A DNA stretch of 64,000 nt from Limimaricola sp. G21655-S1 (GTDB taxonomy: Bacteria > Pseudomonadota > Alphaproteobacteria > Rhodobacterales > Rhodobacteraceae), in NCBI RefSeq assembly GCF_027213785.1, contig NZ_JAPWGO010000005.1, positions 62,001 through 126,000 on the forward strand, read 5' to 3'. Both the position numbers and the translations under genes were made by a program. Positions 54,121-62,838 of the stretch are shown piece after piece; position 1 is the first letter of the stretch, and every line of letters starts with the position of its first letter. The notes beneath the pieces were generated by a model. It searched no databases, was not told where the DNA came from, and saw only the letters and a program-made list of their open reading frames with translations.

Positions 54121-55155
54121 GTGGCTACGATCTACGACGTTGCAAAGCAGGCTGGCGTGTCGCCCAAGACGGTCTCGCGGGTGATCAACCGCGATGCGCC
54201 GGTCGGGCTCAAAACACGTGCGGCGGTCGAGGCAGCTATCCGCGAACTCGATTACCGCCCTTCACGTGCGGCGCGGACGATGCGCTCCAGCCGGTCAGGC
54301 CTGGTCGGCTTGATTACCGGCGCAATCTCGCGCGGCGACGGGAGCGCCGGGCCGTCCGGCCTTCCGGACCTGTTCATCGTCCAAGCGATCCAGCGCGAGG
54401 TCGCCGAGGCCGGGATGACCCTGATGATCGCCGATACCGGCGGCGAGGCGGACCGGGCTGCGGAGTTGATGGCGACCTTCGCGCAGCACCGCGTTGAGGG
54501 GCTGATCTATGTAGCCGATCACCATCAGCGGATCGAGGAACTCGATCCGCGCGGCACGCCGCTGGTGCTCGCCAACTGTTTCGATGCAATCGGCACGCCC
54601 GCGATCCTACCCGACGACCGAGCGGGCCAGCGCGCGCTTGTCGAGCGCGTAATCTCGGCCGGCCATCGCAGGATCGCCTACCTCACGCTACCCGAGGGCA
54701 TGATCGCGACGGAGCTTCGCAGCCGAGGTTACCGCGAGGCGCTGGAGGCCGCGGGCATTTCCTTCGACCCGGCGCTGGTTACTGAAGGTTTTGCCGATCA
54801 TGGAGAAGGACCAAAGCCGTTCATCGCGCCGGCGCTCGACCGGCTGCTGGCACTTGAGGATCGGCCGACAGTCATCTGCTGCGGCAACGACGAACTGGCG
54901 CTCCGGCTCTATGGGGAACTGCGAGACCGCGGCATCCGCGTACCGCAGGAGATCTCCGTCGCGGGCTACGACGACTACCGCGTCATTTCCGAGACGCTGT
55001 ACCCACCGCTTACCACGGCGGATCTGAACTACCGCGGTATCGGTGAGGCAGCAGCGCGCCGCCTTCTTTCGCTGATCGCGGGGGCGTCCGTACCGGCCGA
55101 AGTCGAACTGATCGGCGGCCCGGTGTGCTGGCGCCAATCCGTCACCGAACACTGA
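54121..55155 (+). CDS. LacI-family transcriptional regulator
   Basis: I prefer the GTG at 54121 (MATIYDVAKQAGVSPKTVSR), which has GAGGA upstream, to the ATG at 54085 that abuts the operator repeats. 344 residues. The helix-turn-helix covers 4-25, the hinge helix about 45-60 (RPSRAARTMRSSRSGLVGLI), then the sugar-binding core with DRPTVICCGNDELALRLYGE and VAGYDDYRVISETLYPPLTT. The ABC operon follows after 25 bp. The inducer is probably the sugar handled by the GH32/GH43-like enzyme. It likely represses itself, the ABC genes and perhaps the divergent MFS gene. Confidence 0.9.
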   Translation: MATIYDVAKQAGVSPKTVSRVINRDAPVGLKTRAAVEAAIRELDYRPSRAARTMRSSRSGLVGLITGAISRGDGSAGPSGLPDLFIVQAIQREVAEAGMTLMIADTGGEADRAAELMATFAQHRVEGLIYVADHHQRIEELDPRGTPLVLANCFDAIGTPAILPDDRAGQRALVERVISAGHRRIAYLTLPEGMIATELRSRGYREALEAAGISFDPALVTEGFADHGEGPKPFIAPALDRLLALEDRPTVICCGNDELALRLYGELRDRGIRVPQEISVAGYDDYRVISETLYPPLTTADLNYRGIGEAAARRLLSLIAGASVPAEVELIGGPVCWRQSVTEH

Positions 55156-55180
55156 CATCCAACAGGGAGGAGACCCGAAG

Positions 55181-56440
55181 ATGACCAGAACGAACCTGAT
55201 GGCAGGCACGATCCTCGCCAGCGCCCTCGCCACCGGTGCGGCCGCGCAGACCGAACTGAGCATGTGGTATCACGGCGCCGGAAACGAGGTCGAAAGCGAG
55301 ATCATCAATCGCATCGTCGGCGACTTCAACGAAAGTCAGGACGAGTGGGAGGTCAGCCTGCAAAGCTTCCCGCAGGGCAGCTACAACGACAGCGTCATCG
55401 CTGCGGCGCTCGCGGGCAACCTGCCGGATATCCTCGATGTCGACGGCCCCGTCATGCCGAACTGGGCTTGGTCGGGCTACCTGCAACCGCTGCCGATCGA
55501 CGAGAGCCTGATCGAGAACTTCCTGCCCGGAACGAAGGGCGAGTGGAATGGAGAGCTCTACTCGATCGGCCTGTGGGACGCCGCCGTGGCGATGGTGACG
55601 CGGCAGAGCTATCTCGACCAGTTCGATATCCGTGTGCCGACGCTCGAAGAGCCCTGGACGCTGGAGGAGTTCGACGCGGCGCTGGTGAAGATCAAGGAGA
55701 GCGGCGAGTTTGCCTATCCTCTCGATCTCGGCATGGCCTGGACCGGCGAGTGGTATCCCTATGCCTTCTCACCCTTCCTTCAGAGCTTCGGCGGCGACAT
55801 CGTCGATCGCGAGACCTACTCCACCGCTGAAGGCGCGTTGAACGGCGACGCAGCGGTCGAGTTCGGCGAATGGTGGCAATCGCTGTTCGAGCGCGACCTG
55901 GTGCCTGGCACCAGCCAGGACCCCGCCGATCGCGACAACGGCTTCGTCGAGGGCAAATACGCAATCAGCTGGAACGGCAACTGGGCCGCGCTGAACATCC
56001 TCAACGAATATGGCGATGACACGCTGTTTCTGCCCGCGCCCGATTTCGGCAACGGCCCGGTAATCGGCGCGGCAAGCTGGCAGTTCGGGGTCTCGGCAAC
56101 TTCGGAGCATCCCGAGGGGGCAGCAGCCTTTATCGAGTTCGCACTGCAAGACGAATACCTCGCCGCCTTTTCGAATGGCATCGGGCTGATCCCGCCGACC
56201 GAGAGCGCGGCCGAAATGACCGAGAACTACAAAGAGGGTGGCCCGATGGCGGCGTTCTACGAGCTCTCCGAAAGCCAAGCGAAGCTGCGCCCGGTGACGC
56301 CGGGCTACGTTGTCGCCGCCAAGGTGTTCGAGAAGGCGCTCGCCGACATCGCCAACGGCGCCGACGTGCAGGACACGCTCGACGCGGCGGTCGACGAGAT
56401 CGACGCCGACATCGAGCGCAACCAGGGCTACGGCCACTGA
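55181..56440 (+). CDS. ABC transporter extracellular sugar-binding protein (family 1)
   Basis: 419 residues. AGGGAGGAGACC precedes the ATG. Signal peptide MTRTNLMAGTILASALATGA ends at AAAQ. ELSMWYHGAGNEVESEIINR at the start and PAPDFGNGPVIGAASWQFGV near 285 are typical of the MalE/UgpB-like binding proteins. EGKYAISWNGNWAALNILNE is the sugar-site strand. It delivers a di- or oligosaccharide, perhaps a fructoside, to the permeases that follow. A strong hairpin lies between this gene and the first permease. Confidence 0.92.
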   Translation: MTRTNLMAGTILASALATGAAAQTELSMWYHGAGNEVESEIINRIVGDFNESQDEWEVSLQSFPQGSYNDSVIAAALAGNLPDILDVDGPVMPNWAWSGYLQPLPIDESLIENFLPGTKGEWNGELYSIGLWDAAVAMVTRQSYLDQFDIRVPTLEEPWTLEEFDAALVKIKESGEFAYPLDLGMAWTGEWYPYAFSPFLQSFGGDIVDRETYSTAEGALNGDAAVEFGEWWQSLFERDLVPGTSQDPADRDNGFVEGKYAISWNGNWAALNILNEYGDDTLFLPAPDFGNGPVIGAASWQFGVSATSEHPEGAAAFIEFALQDEYLAAFSNGIGLIPPTESAAEMTENYKEGGPMAAFYELSESQAKLRPVTPGYVVAAKVFEKALADIANGADVQDTLDAAVDEIDADIERNQGYGH

Positions 56441-56449
56441 TCCTCCCCT

Positions 56450-56477
56450 CCGGCCCCCTTCCTCCCGAGGGGGCCGG
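56450..56477 (+). terminator. Intercistronic hairpin after the binding-protein gene
   Basis: CCGGCCCCC pairs with GGGGGCCGG across a 10-base loop, 10 bases after the stop. Located inside the operon, it probably stabilises the upstream mRNA or reduces read-through so that the binding protein is made in excess, as in many sugar ABC operons. Confidence 0.65.
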
Positions 56478-56497
56478 ACCCAGAGACGAGGTGACCC

Positions 56498-57574
56498 ATG
56501 TCCCGCTCCAGACTGACGCAATCGAACCGGACCGGGTGGACGATGGCGCTGCCGGGCTTCGGCCTGATCGCGGTCTTCATCATCCTGCCGTTTCTCTTCG
56601 CTTTCGGGCTAAGCTTCACCAACCAGCGGCTGATCTCGCCCAACCCGACCGAGTGGGTCGGCTTCGACAACTACCGCCAGCTCATGGGTGTGGGCGTGTT
56701 GACGCTGGAGCCCGAGCGCGACGATGCGGGCGCCGTGATCCGCGACGAGGATGGCGCGATCGAGTATCCGCGCCTGCGCGGCTTCACTCGCGGCAACCCC
56801 GACTACGCCCATCTCGACGGCATGCGCGAATGGACGAGCTGGCAATGGGGCGAGGACCGGGTGGTGCTGCTGGCGCGCGACGTGGTCTTCATGAAGGCGG
56901 TGGTCAACACACTCACCTTCGTCGCGGTGGTGGCGCCGGTGCAGGCGGGTCTGGCGCTGGTGCTGGCGCTGCTGATCAATCAACGGCTTAGAGGCATCAA
57001 CGTCTTCCGCACGATCTACTTCATGCCGGTCGTGGTCTCGATCGTCGTCGTCTCCCTGCTTTGGCGCTTCATTTACGACGGCAATGACGGGCTTCTGAAC
57101 AACCTGCTCTCGGCCATCACCTTCGGCGCCTTCGAGCCGGTCGACTGGCTCGGCAATCCTGACACGGCGCTGCCGGCGATCATGGCGATGTCGATCTGGC
57201 AGGCGGTGGGCTTCCACATGGTGATCTGGCTCGCCGGGCTTCAGACGATCAGCCCAACACTCTACGAGGCTGCCGAGATCGAAGGCACTTCGCGCTGGCA
57301 GACCTTTCGCTACGTGACCTGGCCGGGGCTGCGAAACACCGCCGTGCTGATCCTAATCGTGATCACCATGCAGGCCTTCGCGCTGTTCGCACAGATCGAC
57401 GTGATGACCGGCGGCGGGCCGCTCGACAGCACCCAGACCATCGTCTTCCAAGCCGTGGAACGCGGCTATGGCAAGCAGGACATCTCCGGCGGCTCGACCA
57501 TCTCGGTGCTGCTGTTCCTGCTGGTTCTCACCATCTCGCTGATCCAGCGATACCTGACACGGGAGCGGAACTGA
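56498..57574 (+). CDS. ABC sugar transporter permease (MalF/UgpA type)
   Basis: 358 residues with about seven membrane segments. The EAA loop, YEAAEIEGTSRWQTFRYVTW near 252-272, docks the ATPase. PGFGLIAVFIILPFLFAFGL near 18-38 is typical. A 60-residue insertion after the first helix (about 60-120, rich in acidic and aromatic residues, likely periplasmic) makes it longer than the usual 290-310. Its stop overlaps the start of the second permease by one base. Confidence 0.92.
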   Translation: MSRSRLTQSNRTGWTMALPGFGLIAVFIILPFLFAFGLSFTNQRLISPNPTEWVGFDNYRQLMGVGVLTLEPERDDAGAVIRDEDGAIEYPRLRGFTRGNPDYAHLDGMREWTSWQWGEDRVVLLARDVVFMKAVVNTLTFVAVVAPVQAGLALVLALLINQRLRGINVFRTIYFMPVVVSIVVVSLLWRFIYDGNDGLLNNLLSAITFGAFEPVDWLGNPDTALPAIMAMSIWQAVGFHMVIWLAGLQTISPTLYEAAEIEGTSRWQTFRYVTWPGLRNTAVLILIVITMQAFALFAQIDVMTGGGPLDSTQTIVFQAVERGYGKQDISGGSTISVLLFLLVLTISLIQRYLTRERN

Positions 57575-58452
57575 TGGCCCAGATCGATCCGTCCAATCGC
57601 GGTCTCAGACTGGCCGTGCGCTACGCGGTGCTGGTGCTGATCGCCGTGATCTTCATCTTCCCGCTGGTCTTCATGGTCGTGAGTTCCCTCAAGCCCGACC
57701 AGCAGCTCTTGTCGGATACTGGCAGCCTGAGAGCCTTCCTGCCGGTGGGCGACATCTCCCTCGACAACTACGCCGCGGCCTTCCAGCGCGCGCCGGTTGG
57801 GCTGTTCATCTTTAACTCCGTGCTGGTGACGGCGGTCACAGTGGTCCTTTCGCTGCTGGTCTGCTCGCTCGCCGCCTTCGCCTTCGTGTTCCTCGAATGG
57901 CGCGGGTCGGGGCTCCTGCTGTCGATCATTCTCGCCACGCTGATCGTGCCCTTCGAGACCATCGCCATCCCGTTGTTGCTGATCGTCAACCAGCTGCCCT
58001 GGATCGGGCTCGACGGGTTCACCACCGGCTGGCTCAACTCCTACCGGGTGCAGATCCTGCCCTTCGTTTCCGACGGGCTGACGATCTTCCTCTTCGTACA
58101 GTATTTTCGCGATCTGCCGCGCGAGCTGATCGAGGCCTCCCGGGTCGAGGGCGCGAGCTGGTGGATGATCTACCGCCGCATCGTCATGCCGCTCTCCGGC
58201 CCGGTCTTGGCAACCGCGGCGATCCTGAAGTTCCTGGTGATGTACAACCAGTACCTCTGGCCTTTGATGGTGGTGCAGGAGGAGGGCTACCGCCCGGTCA
58301 TGGTGGGTCTCCAGTACTTCTTCCAGCTCAACCGCGCATGGGGGGAGATCATGGCCTACCTGTCTCTGATCACCCTGCCCGTGCTCGCCTTCTACTTCGT
58401 GCTGCAACGCGCCTTCATCTCCTCGATCGCCTCGACCGGCGTGAAGGGCTGA
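57574..58452 (+). CDS. ABC sugar transporter permease (MalG/UgpE type)
   Basis: 292 residues, six membrane segments. VRYAVLVLIAVIFIFPLVFM near 9-28 and the EAA loop REFIEAS-type segment RELIEASRVEGASWWMIYRR near 184-203 are conserved. It forms the channel with the preceding permease. A 25-bp gap leads to the hydrolase gene. Confidence 0.92.
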   Translation: MAQIDPSNRGLRLAVRYAVLVLIAVIFIFPLVFMVVSSLKPDQQLLSDTGSLRAFLPVGDISLDNYAAAFQRAPVGLFIFNSVLVTAVTVVLSLLVCSLAAFAFVFLEWRGSGLLLSIILATLIVPFETIAIPLLLIVNQLPWIGLDGFTTGWLNSYRVQILPFVSDGLTIFLFVQYFRDLPRELIEASRVEGASWWMIYRRIVMPLSGPVLATAAILKFLVMYNQYLWPLMVVQEEGYRPVMVGLQYFFQLNRAWGEIMAYLSLITLPVLAFYFVLQRAFISSIASTGVKG

Positions 58453-58477
58453 CACCACTTATTCGCAAGGACACGAC

Positions 58478-59464
58478 ATGACCCTCGCACTCGAAAACCA
58501 GTGGATCTGGGACAGCTGGTACGCCCATGACGGGCAGCGCTGGCACGGCTATTTCCTCAAGGCGGACAAGTCGCTCGGGGACCCAGACCTGCGCCACTTT
58601 AACGTCAGCCAGGGCCATGCCGTCTCGGACGACCTGGTGAACTGGGAGCATCTCGGCACGTGCCTGAAGCCCGCACCAAAGCCGGCGTGGGACGACACCA
58701 CCACCTGGACCGGGTCGGTGATCCAGGGGCCCGACGGGCTCTGGCACCTGTTCTATACGGGCGGCGGTTCGGCCGAGAACGGGCTCTACCAGCGCATCGG
58801 CCACGCCACCTCGGCCGACATGCACAGTTGGGAGCGTGTGGGCTCCGGCCTTTGCCTCGACATGAAGGGGCCGAACGCGAGCCACTACGAGGCCGAGCAT
58901 GCGGTCGGCCACTGGCATGATCGGGCGATGCGCGACCCCTTCGTCATGAAGGACCCGGACGGCGAAGGGTGGCTGATGTATTTCACCGCCCGCGCACCGG
59001 GCATCGAGGAGGCCAACGAAGGCGGCGCGATCGGCTTTGCGACCTCGCCTGACCTCTACGAGTGGACACTGCAACCGCCGGTCTTCGTCGGCGGTTACGG
59101 CCAGCTCGAAGTACCGCAGGTCTTCGAGATCGACGGCCGCTGGTACTGTCTTTTCTGCACCGCCGCCGAACACTGGTCCGAGGAACGACGCGTCAACGCC
59201 GGCACCGCACCGGTCACCGGTAACCACTACCTCGTGGGCGACAGCCCGCGTGGCCCCTGGTGCGTAGCGCCTGGTTTCCTCGACGGCGATCTTCCCTGCT
59301 ACCGCTACGCGGCGCGCGTGCTGATGACCGAAATGGGGCCAGTGCTGATGGGCTTCCGCGATGGCGGCAAGGAGAACTTCGGCGGCTACGTGATGGACCC
59401 GGTGCCCGTGAAGGTCGATGCCGAAGGGCTGCTCTACATCGAAGCGTTCGATAGGGGGAAATGA
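58478..59464 (+). CDS. Cytoplasmic GH32/GH43-like five-bladed propeller glycoside hydrolase
   Basis: 328 residues, no signal peptide. WIWDSWYAHDGQRWHGYFLK at the start corresponds to the WMNDPNG-type nucleophile blade (Asp in WDSW), MRDPFVMKD is the RDP motif of clan GH-J, and QLEVPQVFEIDGRWYCLFCT supplies the acid/base Glu. SLGDPDLRHFNVSQGHAVSD and DDTTTWTGSVIQGPDGLWHL are typical of beta-fructosidase-like enzymes. It probably splits a fructoside or related oligosaccharide after import by the surrounding ABC system. Exact family (GH32, GH43 or GH68) and bond type cannot be fixed by eye. Confidence 0.75.
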   Translation: MTLALENQWIWDSWYAHDGQRWHGYFLKADKSLGDPDLRHFNVSQGHAVSDDLVNWEHLGTCLKPAPKPAWDDTTTWTGSVIQGPDGLWHLFYTGGGSAENGLYQRIGHATSADMHSWERVGSGLCLDMKGPNASHYEAEHAVGHWHDRAMRDPFVMKDPDGEGWLMYFTARAPGIEEANEGGAIGFATSPDLYEWTLQPPVFVGGYGQLEVPQVFEIDGRWYCLFCTAAEHWSEERRVNAGTAPVTGNHYLVGDSPRGPWCVAPGFLDGDLPCYRYAARVLMTEMGPVLMGFRDGGKENFGGYVMDPVPVKVDAEGLLYIEAFDRGK

Positions 59465-59465
59465 C

Positions 59466-60548
59466 ATGGCGACGGTGAGGTTGAAGGACATCCGCAAGCG
59501 CTACGGCGCGACGGAGGTGATCAAGGGCATCGACCTCGAGATCGAGGATGGCGAGTTCGTGGTTTTCGTGGGCCCGTCGGGCTGCGGCAAGTCGACCTTG
59601 CTGCGGATGATCGCGGGGCTGGAGACGATCTCGGACGGCACGCTTGAGATCGGCGGTCGCGTGGTCAACGAGGTGCAGCCCAAGGAACGCGGCATCGCCA
59701 TGGTGTTTCAGAGCTACGCGATCTTCCCGCACATGACGGTGCGCGAAAACATCGGCTTCGGCCTCACCGTCGCCAAGGCCCCGAAGGCCGAGAAGGAGGC
59801 GGCCATCCAGGAGGCGGCACGCATCCTCCAGATGGAGCACCTGCTCGACCGGCGTCCCTCGCAGCTGTCGGGCGGCCAGCGCCAGCGCGTTGCCATCGGC
59901 CGCGCCATCACCCGGAAACCGGAGGTGTTCCTGTTCGACGAGCCGCTCTCGAACCTCGACGCGGCGCTGCGGATGGACATGCGGATGGAGATCGGCCGGC
60001 TCCACAAGGAGCTGAAGACCACGATGATCTACGTCACGCATGACCAGGTCGAGGCGATGACGCTCGCGGACAAGATCGTGGTACTCAAGGATGGCGAGGT
60101 GCAGCAAGTCGGCGCGCCGATGGATCTCTACCACAACCCCGCCAACCTATTCGTCGCCAAGTTCCTCGGCGCACCATCCATGAACCTGATCGAGGTCGAG
60201 GTGGCCGAGGCGCGCGCCGGGGCGGCGGTGGTGAAGAACCCCGCGCTCGACCCGATCGAACTGCCCTGCCAGATCGACGGGCTGCGGGCGGGCGAAAAAC
60301 TGACGCTCGGGCTCCGGCCGCAATACCTGCACCCTTCGCTCGACCCATCGGAGGGCAAGCTGCACGGCAAGGTGAAGCTGACCGAACGGCTCGGCTCGGA
60401 AACCGTGGTCGATCTCGAGCTGACCGATGGCAGCCCGCTGATCGCCGCACTCTCCGAGGACGCGGTGTTCGAGCGCGGCCGGGAGGTAAGCCTGACCTTC
60501 CGCCCCGAGCAGACGCACTTGTTCAAGGGAGCCCCCGATCAGACCTGA
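59466..60548 (+). CDS. ABC sugar transporter ATP-binding protein (MalK/UgpC type)
   Basis: The ATG at 59466 is 1 bp after the hydrolase stop; 360 residues. Walker A GPSGCGKSTLLR (38-49), signature LSGGQRQRVAIGRA near 135, Walker B EVFLFDEPLSNLD near 155 and switch His in IYVTHDQVEAM near 190. The C-terminal third is the OB-type TOBE regulatory domain of MalK-like ATPases (LGLRPQYLHPSL). It energises the two permeases and closes the operon. Confidence 0.95.
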   Translation: MATVRLKDIRKRYGATEVIKGIDLEIEDGEFVVFVGPSGCGKSTLLRMIAGLETISDGTLEIGGRVVNEVQPKERGIAMVFQSYAIFPHMTVRENIGFGLTVAKAPKAEKEAAIQEAARILQMEHLLDRRPSQLSGGQRQRVAIGRAITRKPEVFLFDEPLSNLDAALRMDMRMEIGRLHKELKTTMIYVTHDQVEAMTLADKIVVLKDGEVQQVGAPMDLYHNPANLFVAKFLGAPSMNLIEVEVAEARAGAAVVKNPALDPIELPCQIDGLRAGEKLTLGLRPQYLHPSLDPSEGKLHGKVKLTERLGSETVVDLELTDGSPLIAALSEDAVFERGREVSLTFRPEQTHLFKGAPDQT

Positions 60549-60644
60549 TCAGGAGCAGCAGTAGCTTCGGGAGTGGTTCTCAAGGTTTCGTTCCCTCGAA
60601 TGGTACGCGCAGGATAACACACCAATGACTACCCGTAGTTTCAG

Positions 60645-60690
60645 CGGCCCCGTTTGTCTGCGCATTCTGGCTACACAGGCAACGGGGCCG
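60645..60690. terminator. Hairpin after the ABC operon
   Basis: CGGCCCCGTT pairs with AACGGGGCCG around a 26-base loop, which can partly pair further (CTG/CAG). It lies between the ABC operon and the convergent BCCT remnant and may terminate both. Confidence 0.55.
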
Positions 60691-60695
60691 ACAGT

Positions 60696-61217
60696 TTAAG
60701 TCGTCGGAAAGAACGCCGAGGCGATCGGCTCCGCGATGGTTGGAAGTCCCATACGCTCGCGGCGCAGATCGCGACCAATCGCCTTGTAGAGCGAAGGTCC
60801 CATCAACAGTATCATCACGGAGAAGGGCAGCGCCGCGATCACCATCGCCGTCTGGATCGCGCCCAATCCCCCGATGATCAGCAGCGCACCCACCACCATT
60901 GCTAATGCCGCGCCCCAGAACAAGATGTGCGGTCGCGCCTTCGGGCTGTCATCACCGGCAGCGTTGATCGTGTTGATGGTGGGCACGGCCGAGTCGGCCA
61001 TTGTGATCTGATAAGCCAGCAGCAGCACCACCACCAGTACGGAGGCAACCCAGGCGAAGGCGGGCTCGAGCAGCAGCGCCAGCGCCGCGAAGATCTGATC
61101 AGAGACCGGCACGCCGAGGATGCCGCCTTGTGCCAGACCTGACATCTCGAGGTCGATCGCCGTGGCAGCCTTTAATTCCGAATTCGGTAAAGGGGCGTTC
61201 CCTAAACATAGGGCTAT
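60696..61217 (-). pseudogene. 5'-truncated BCCT transporter (C-terminal quarter only)
   Basis: The frame reads LGNAPLPNSELKAATAIDLE then MSGLAQGGILGVPVSDQIFA, VVVLLLAYQITMADSAVPTI, NTINAAGDDSPKARPHILFW and MVVGALLIIGGLGAIQTAMV. This is the last 150-170 residues of a BCCT carrier (normally 500 or more). Upstream the frame ends at a stop near 61218 with no further BCCT sequence. It is not closely similar to the intact BCCT at 12949-14559. The last three transmembrane segments alone cannot transport. Probably the residue of a deletion before the exbB operon. Confidence 0.78.
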
Positions 61218-61372
61218 TCACAGCCACCAGCTTCTTTTCAGAAGTCGGAGAGCGCCCGACCCCATGCGTTCGTCTCACCACACGTATGGACCTACGGCAC
61301 AATCCCGACTAATACACTCAGACTTTGTGTTGCGCCCGATCGGTGCGCCACTCGCAGTCAAGGGAATCCACC

Positions 61373-62056
61373 ATGAACGAGATCTGGACACGCGCGCGGA
61401 CGGGGCTCGAAGGCGGCTGGGAGGTGATCGCGCTTGGCGGCCCGGCGATCTGGGCGATTGTCGCTCTCTCGGTGATCACGCTGGCACTGATCCTGTGGAA
61501 GGCGTGGCGGCTGGTGCTGCTCGGAGCGTGGAGCGGAGGCCGGCGCACACAACGCGCGGTCGCGCATTGGAGCGCGGGGCGCGAGGCCGAGGCGCTGGCG
61601 TTGATAGACGGGCGGCGAAGCTGCCGGGCACAGCTGGTGCAGGCGGCGATGCGGTCCCGGCGCGATCCCGGCCTCAACGATGCGGCCGCGCAGTCTGAAA
61701 CTGAGCGCGTCGCCCGGGAGCTTCTGGCCCGCGCCAAGGCCGGGCTGCGGCCGCTGGAGCTAATTGCGGCCATTGCGCCGCTGCTGGGGCTGCTGGGCAC
61801 CGTTCTCGGCATGATCGCCGCGTTCCAGGCGTTGCAGGAGGCCGGCAGTCGGGCCGATCCGGCGGCACTGGCGGGCGGTATCTGGGAGGCGCTGCTGACC
61901 ACCGCCGCCGGCATGGCAGTGGCGATTCCGGCCTCGATGGCGCTGACCTGGTTCGAAAGCGTGACCGACCGGCTGCGCCACGAGATGGAGGACGCCGCGA
62001 CCCGGATATTCCTGCGACCGGTGGCGTCGGCCGAGCCGGTCGCGCGAGCGGCCTGA
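61373..62056 (+). CDS. exbB: ExbB-type MotA/TolQ/ExbB proton-channel protein
   Basis: The ATG at 61373 has AAGGGAATCCACC upstream; 227 residues. Three membrane segments: WEVIALGGPAIWAIVALSVI near 15-35, AGLRPLELIAAIAPLLGLLG near 118-138 with GTVLGMIAAFQAL, and WEALLTTAAGMAVAIPASMA near 175-195. These match the MotA/TolQ/ExbB family including the conserved Thr and Pro residues. It forms the proton channel powering TonB with the two ExbD proteins. First gene of a tight five-gene cluster. Confidence 0.92.
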   Translation: MNEIWTRARTGLEGGWEVIALGGPAIWAIVALSVITLALILWKAWRLVLLGAWSGGRRTQRAVAHWSAGREAEALALIDGRRSCRAQLVQAAMRSRRDPGLNDAAAQSETERVARELLARAKAGLRPLELIAAIAPLLGLLGTVLGMIAAFQALQEAGSRADPAALAGGIWEALLTTAAGMAVAIPASMALTWFESVTDRLRHEMEDAATRIFLRPVASAEPVARAA

Positions 62057-62057
62057 G

Positions 62058-62441
62058 ATGAATTTCGCCGATCTCGACCGGCCGCGTCGCCGCGTCAGCC
62101 TGACGCCGATGATCGACGTGGTGTTCCTGCTTCTGGTGTTTTTCATGCTCTCCGCTCGGTTCGGCCTCGACCAGCAGCTGCCGCTGAACGCGGCAGGACA
62201 GGCGGCAGGCGCGGGCTGGCAGGGGCCGCCGCGGCTGGTCGCGGTCGGAGAGGAGACGCTGACGCTGAACGGCGTGGCAATCGAGGAGACGGCGCTGACC
62301 GAGGCGCTGGCAGATCTGGTCGAGGACCCGTCCGACACCATCGTGCTGCGCGCCGAGGAGGACACCGGGCTTCAGCGGCTGGTGACGGTGATGCAGCGGC
62401 TCTCGGCCGAGGGCTACGGCCAACTTGTGCTGGTGGAGTGA
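62058..62441 (+). CDS. exbD: ExbD protein, first copy (canonical Asp)
   Basis: 127 residues. A single membrane helix with VSLTPMIDVVFLLLVFFMLS; Asp20 is the protonatable residue essential in ExbD/TolR. The periplasmic domain follows (LVAVGEETLTLNGVAIEETA and GLQRLVTVMQRLSAEGYGQL). One base separates it from exbB. Together with ExbB it converts proton flow into motion of TonB. Confidence 0.92.
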   Translation: MNFADLDRPRRRVSLTPMIDVVFLLLVFFMLSARFGLDQQLPLNAAGQAAGAGWQGPPRLVAVGEETLTLNGVAIEETALTEALADLVEDPSDTIVLRAEEDTGLQRLVTVMQRLSAEGYGQLVLVE

Positions 62442-62445
62442 ATTG

Positions 62446-62838
62446 ATGAGATTGTCCGAGCCGCCGCGCAAGCCGCAGACCGAGAGCATCGTGCCGATGA
62501 TCAACGTCGTGTTCTTGCTGTTGATCTTCTTCCTGATGACAGCGCAGATCGCGCCGCCGGAGCCGTTCGAGGTGACGCCGCCCAAGGCCGAGGCCGAGAC
62601 GCTCGCCGGCGGCGAGCTGGTGCTGCACCTCTCGGCCGAAGGCACGGTGGCGTTTCACGATACGCTGGGTGACGGCGCGATCGCCGCGGCGGCCACTGAG
62701 GCGGAAATCTGCGAGGATTGCGAGGTGCTGACGCTGCGCGCCGATGCAGGCGTGCCGGCGACGCGGCTCGCGGCGCTGCTCCCCGAGCTGTCGGCCGCGG
62801 GCTTTTCGGCGATCGAGCTCGTGACAGCCGCACCATGA
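62446..62838 (+). CDS. ExbD-like protein, second copy, with Asn in place of the channel Asp
   Basis: The ATG at 62446 is 4 bp after the first exbD; 130 residues. TESIVPMINVVFLLLIFFLM aligns with the first copy, but residue 20 is Asn (codon AAC at 62503) where ExbD has the essential Asp (GAC). The periplasmic part contains CEDCEVLTLRADAGVPATRL. Its stop overlaps tonB by 4 bp. It may act as a non-titratable partner in a mixed ExbD dimer. Family assignment is firm; the functional meaning is inference. Confidence 0.88.
   Translation: MRLSEPPRKPQTESIVPMINVVFLLLIFFLMTAQIAPPEPFEVTPPKAEAETLAGGELVLHLSAEGTVAFHDTLGDGAIAAAATEAEICEDCEVLTLRADAGVPATRLAALLPELSAAGFSAIELVTAAP

Noticed and set aside
61172-61190. 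CCGAATTCGG palindrome upstream of exbB as a Fur or iron-response box
   Set aside because: It does not match the Fur consensus and lies inside the BCCT remnant; could be chance.
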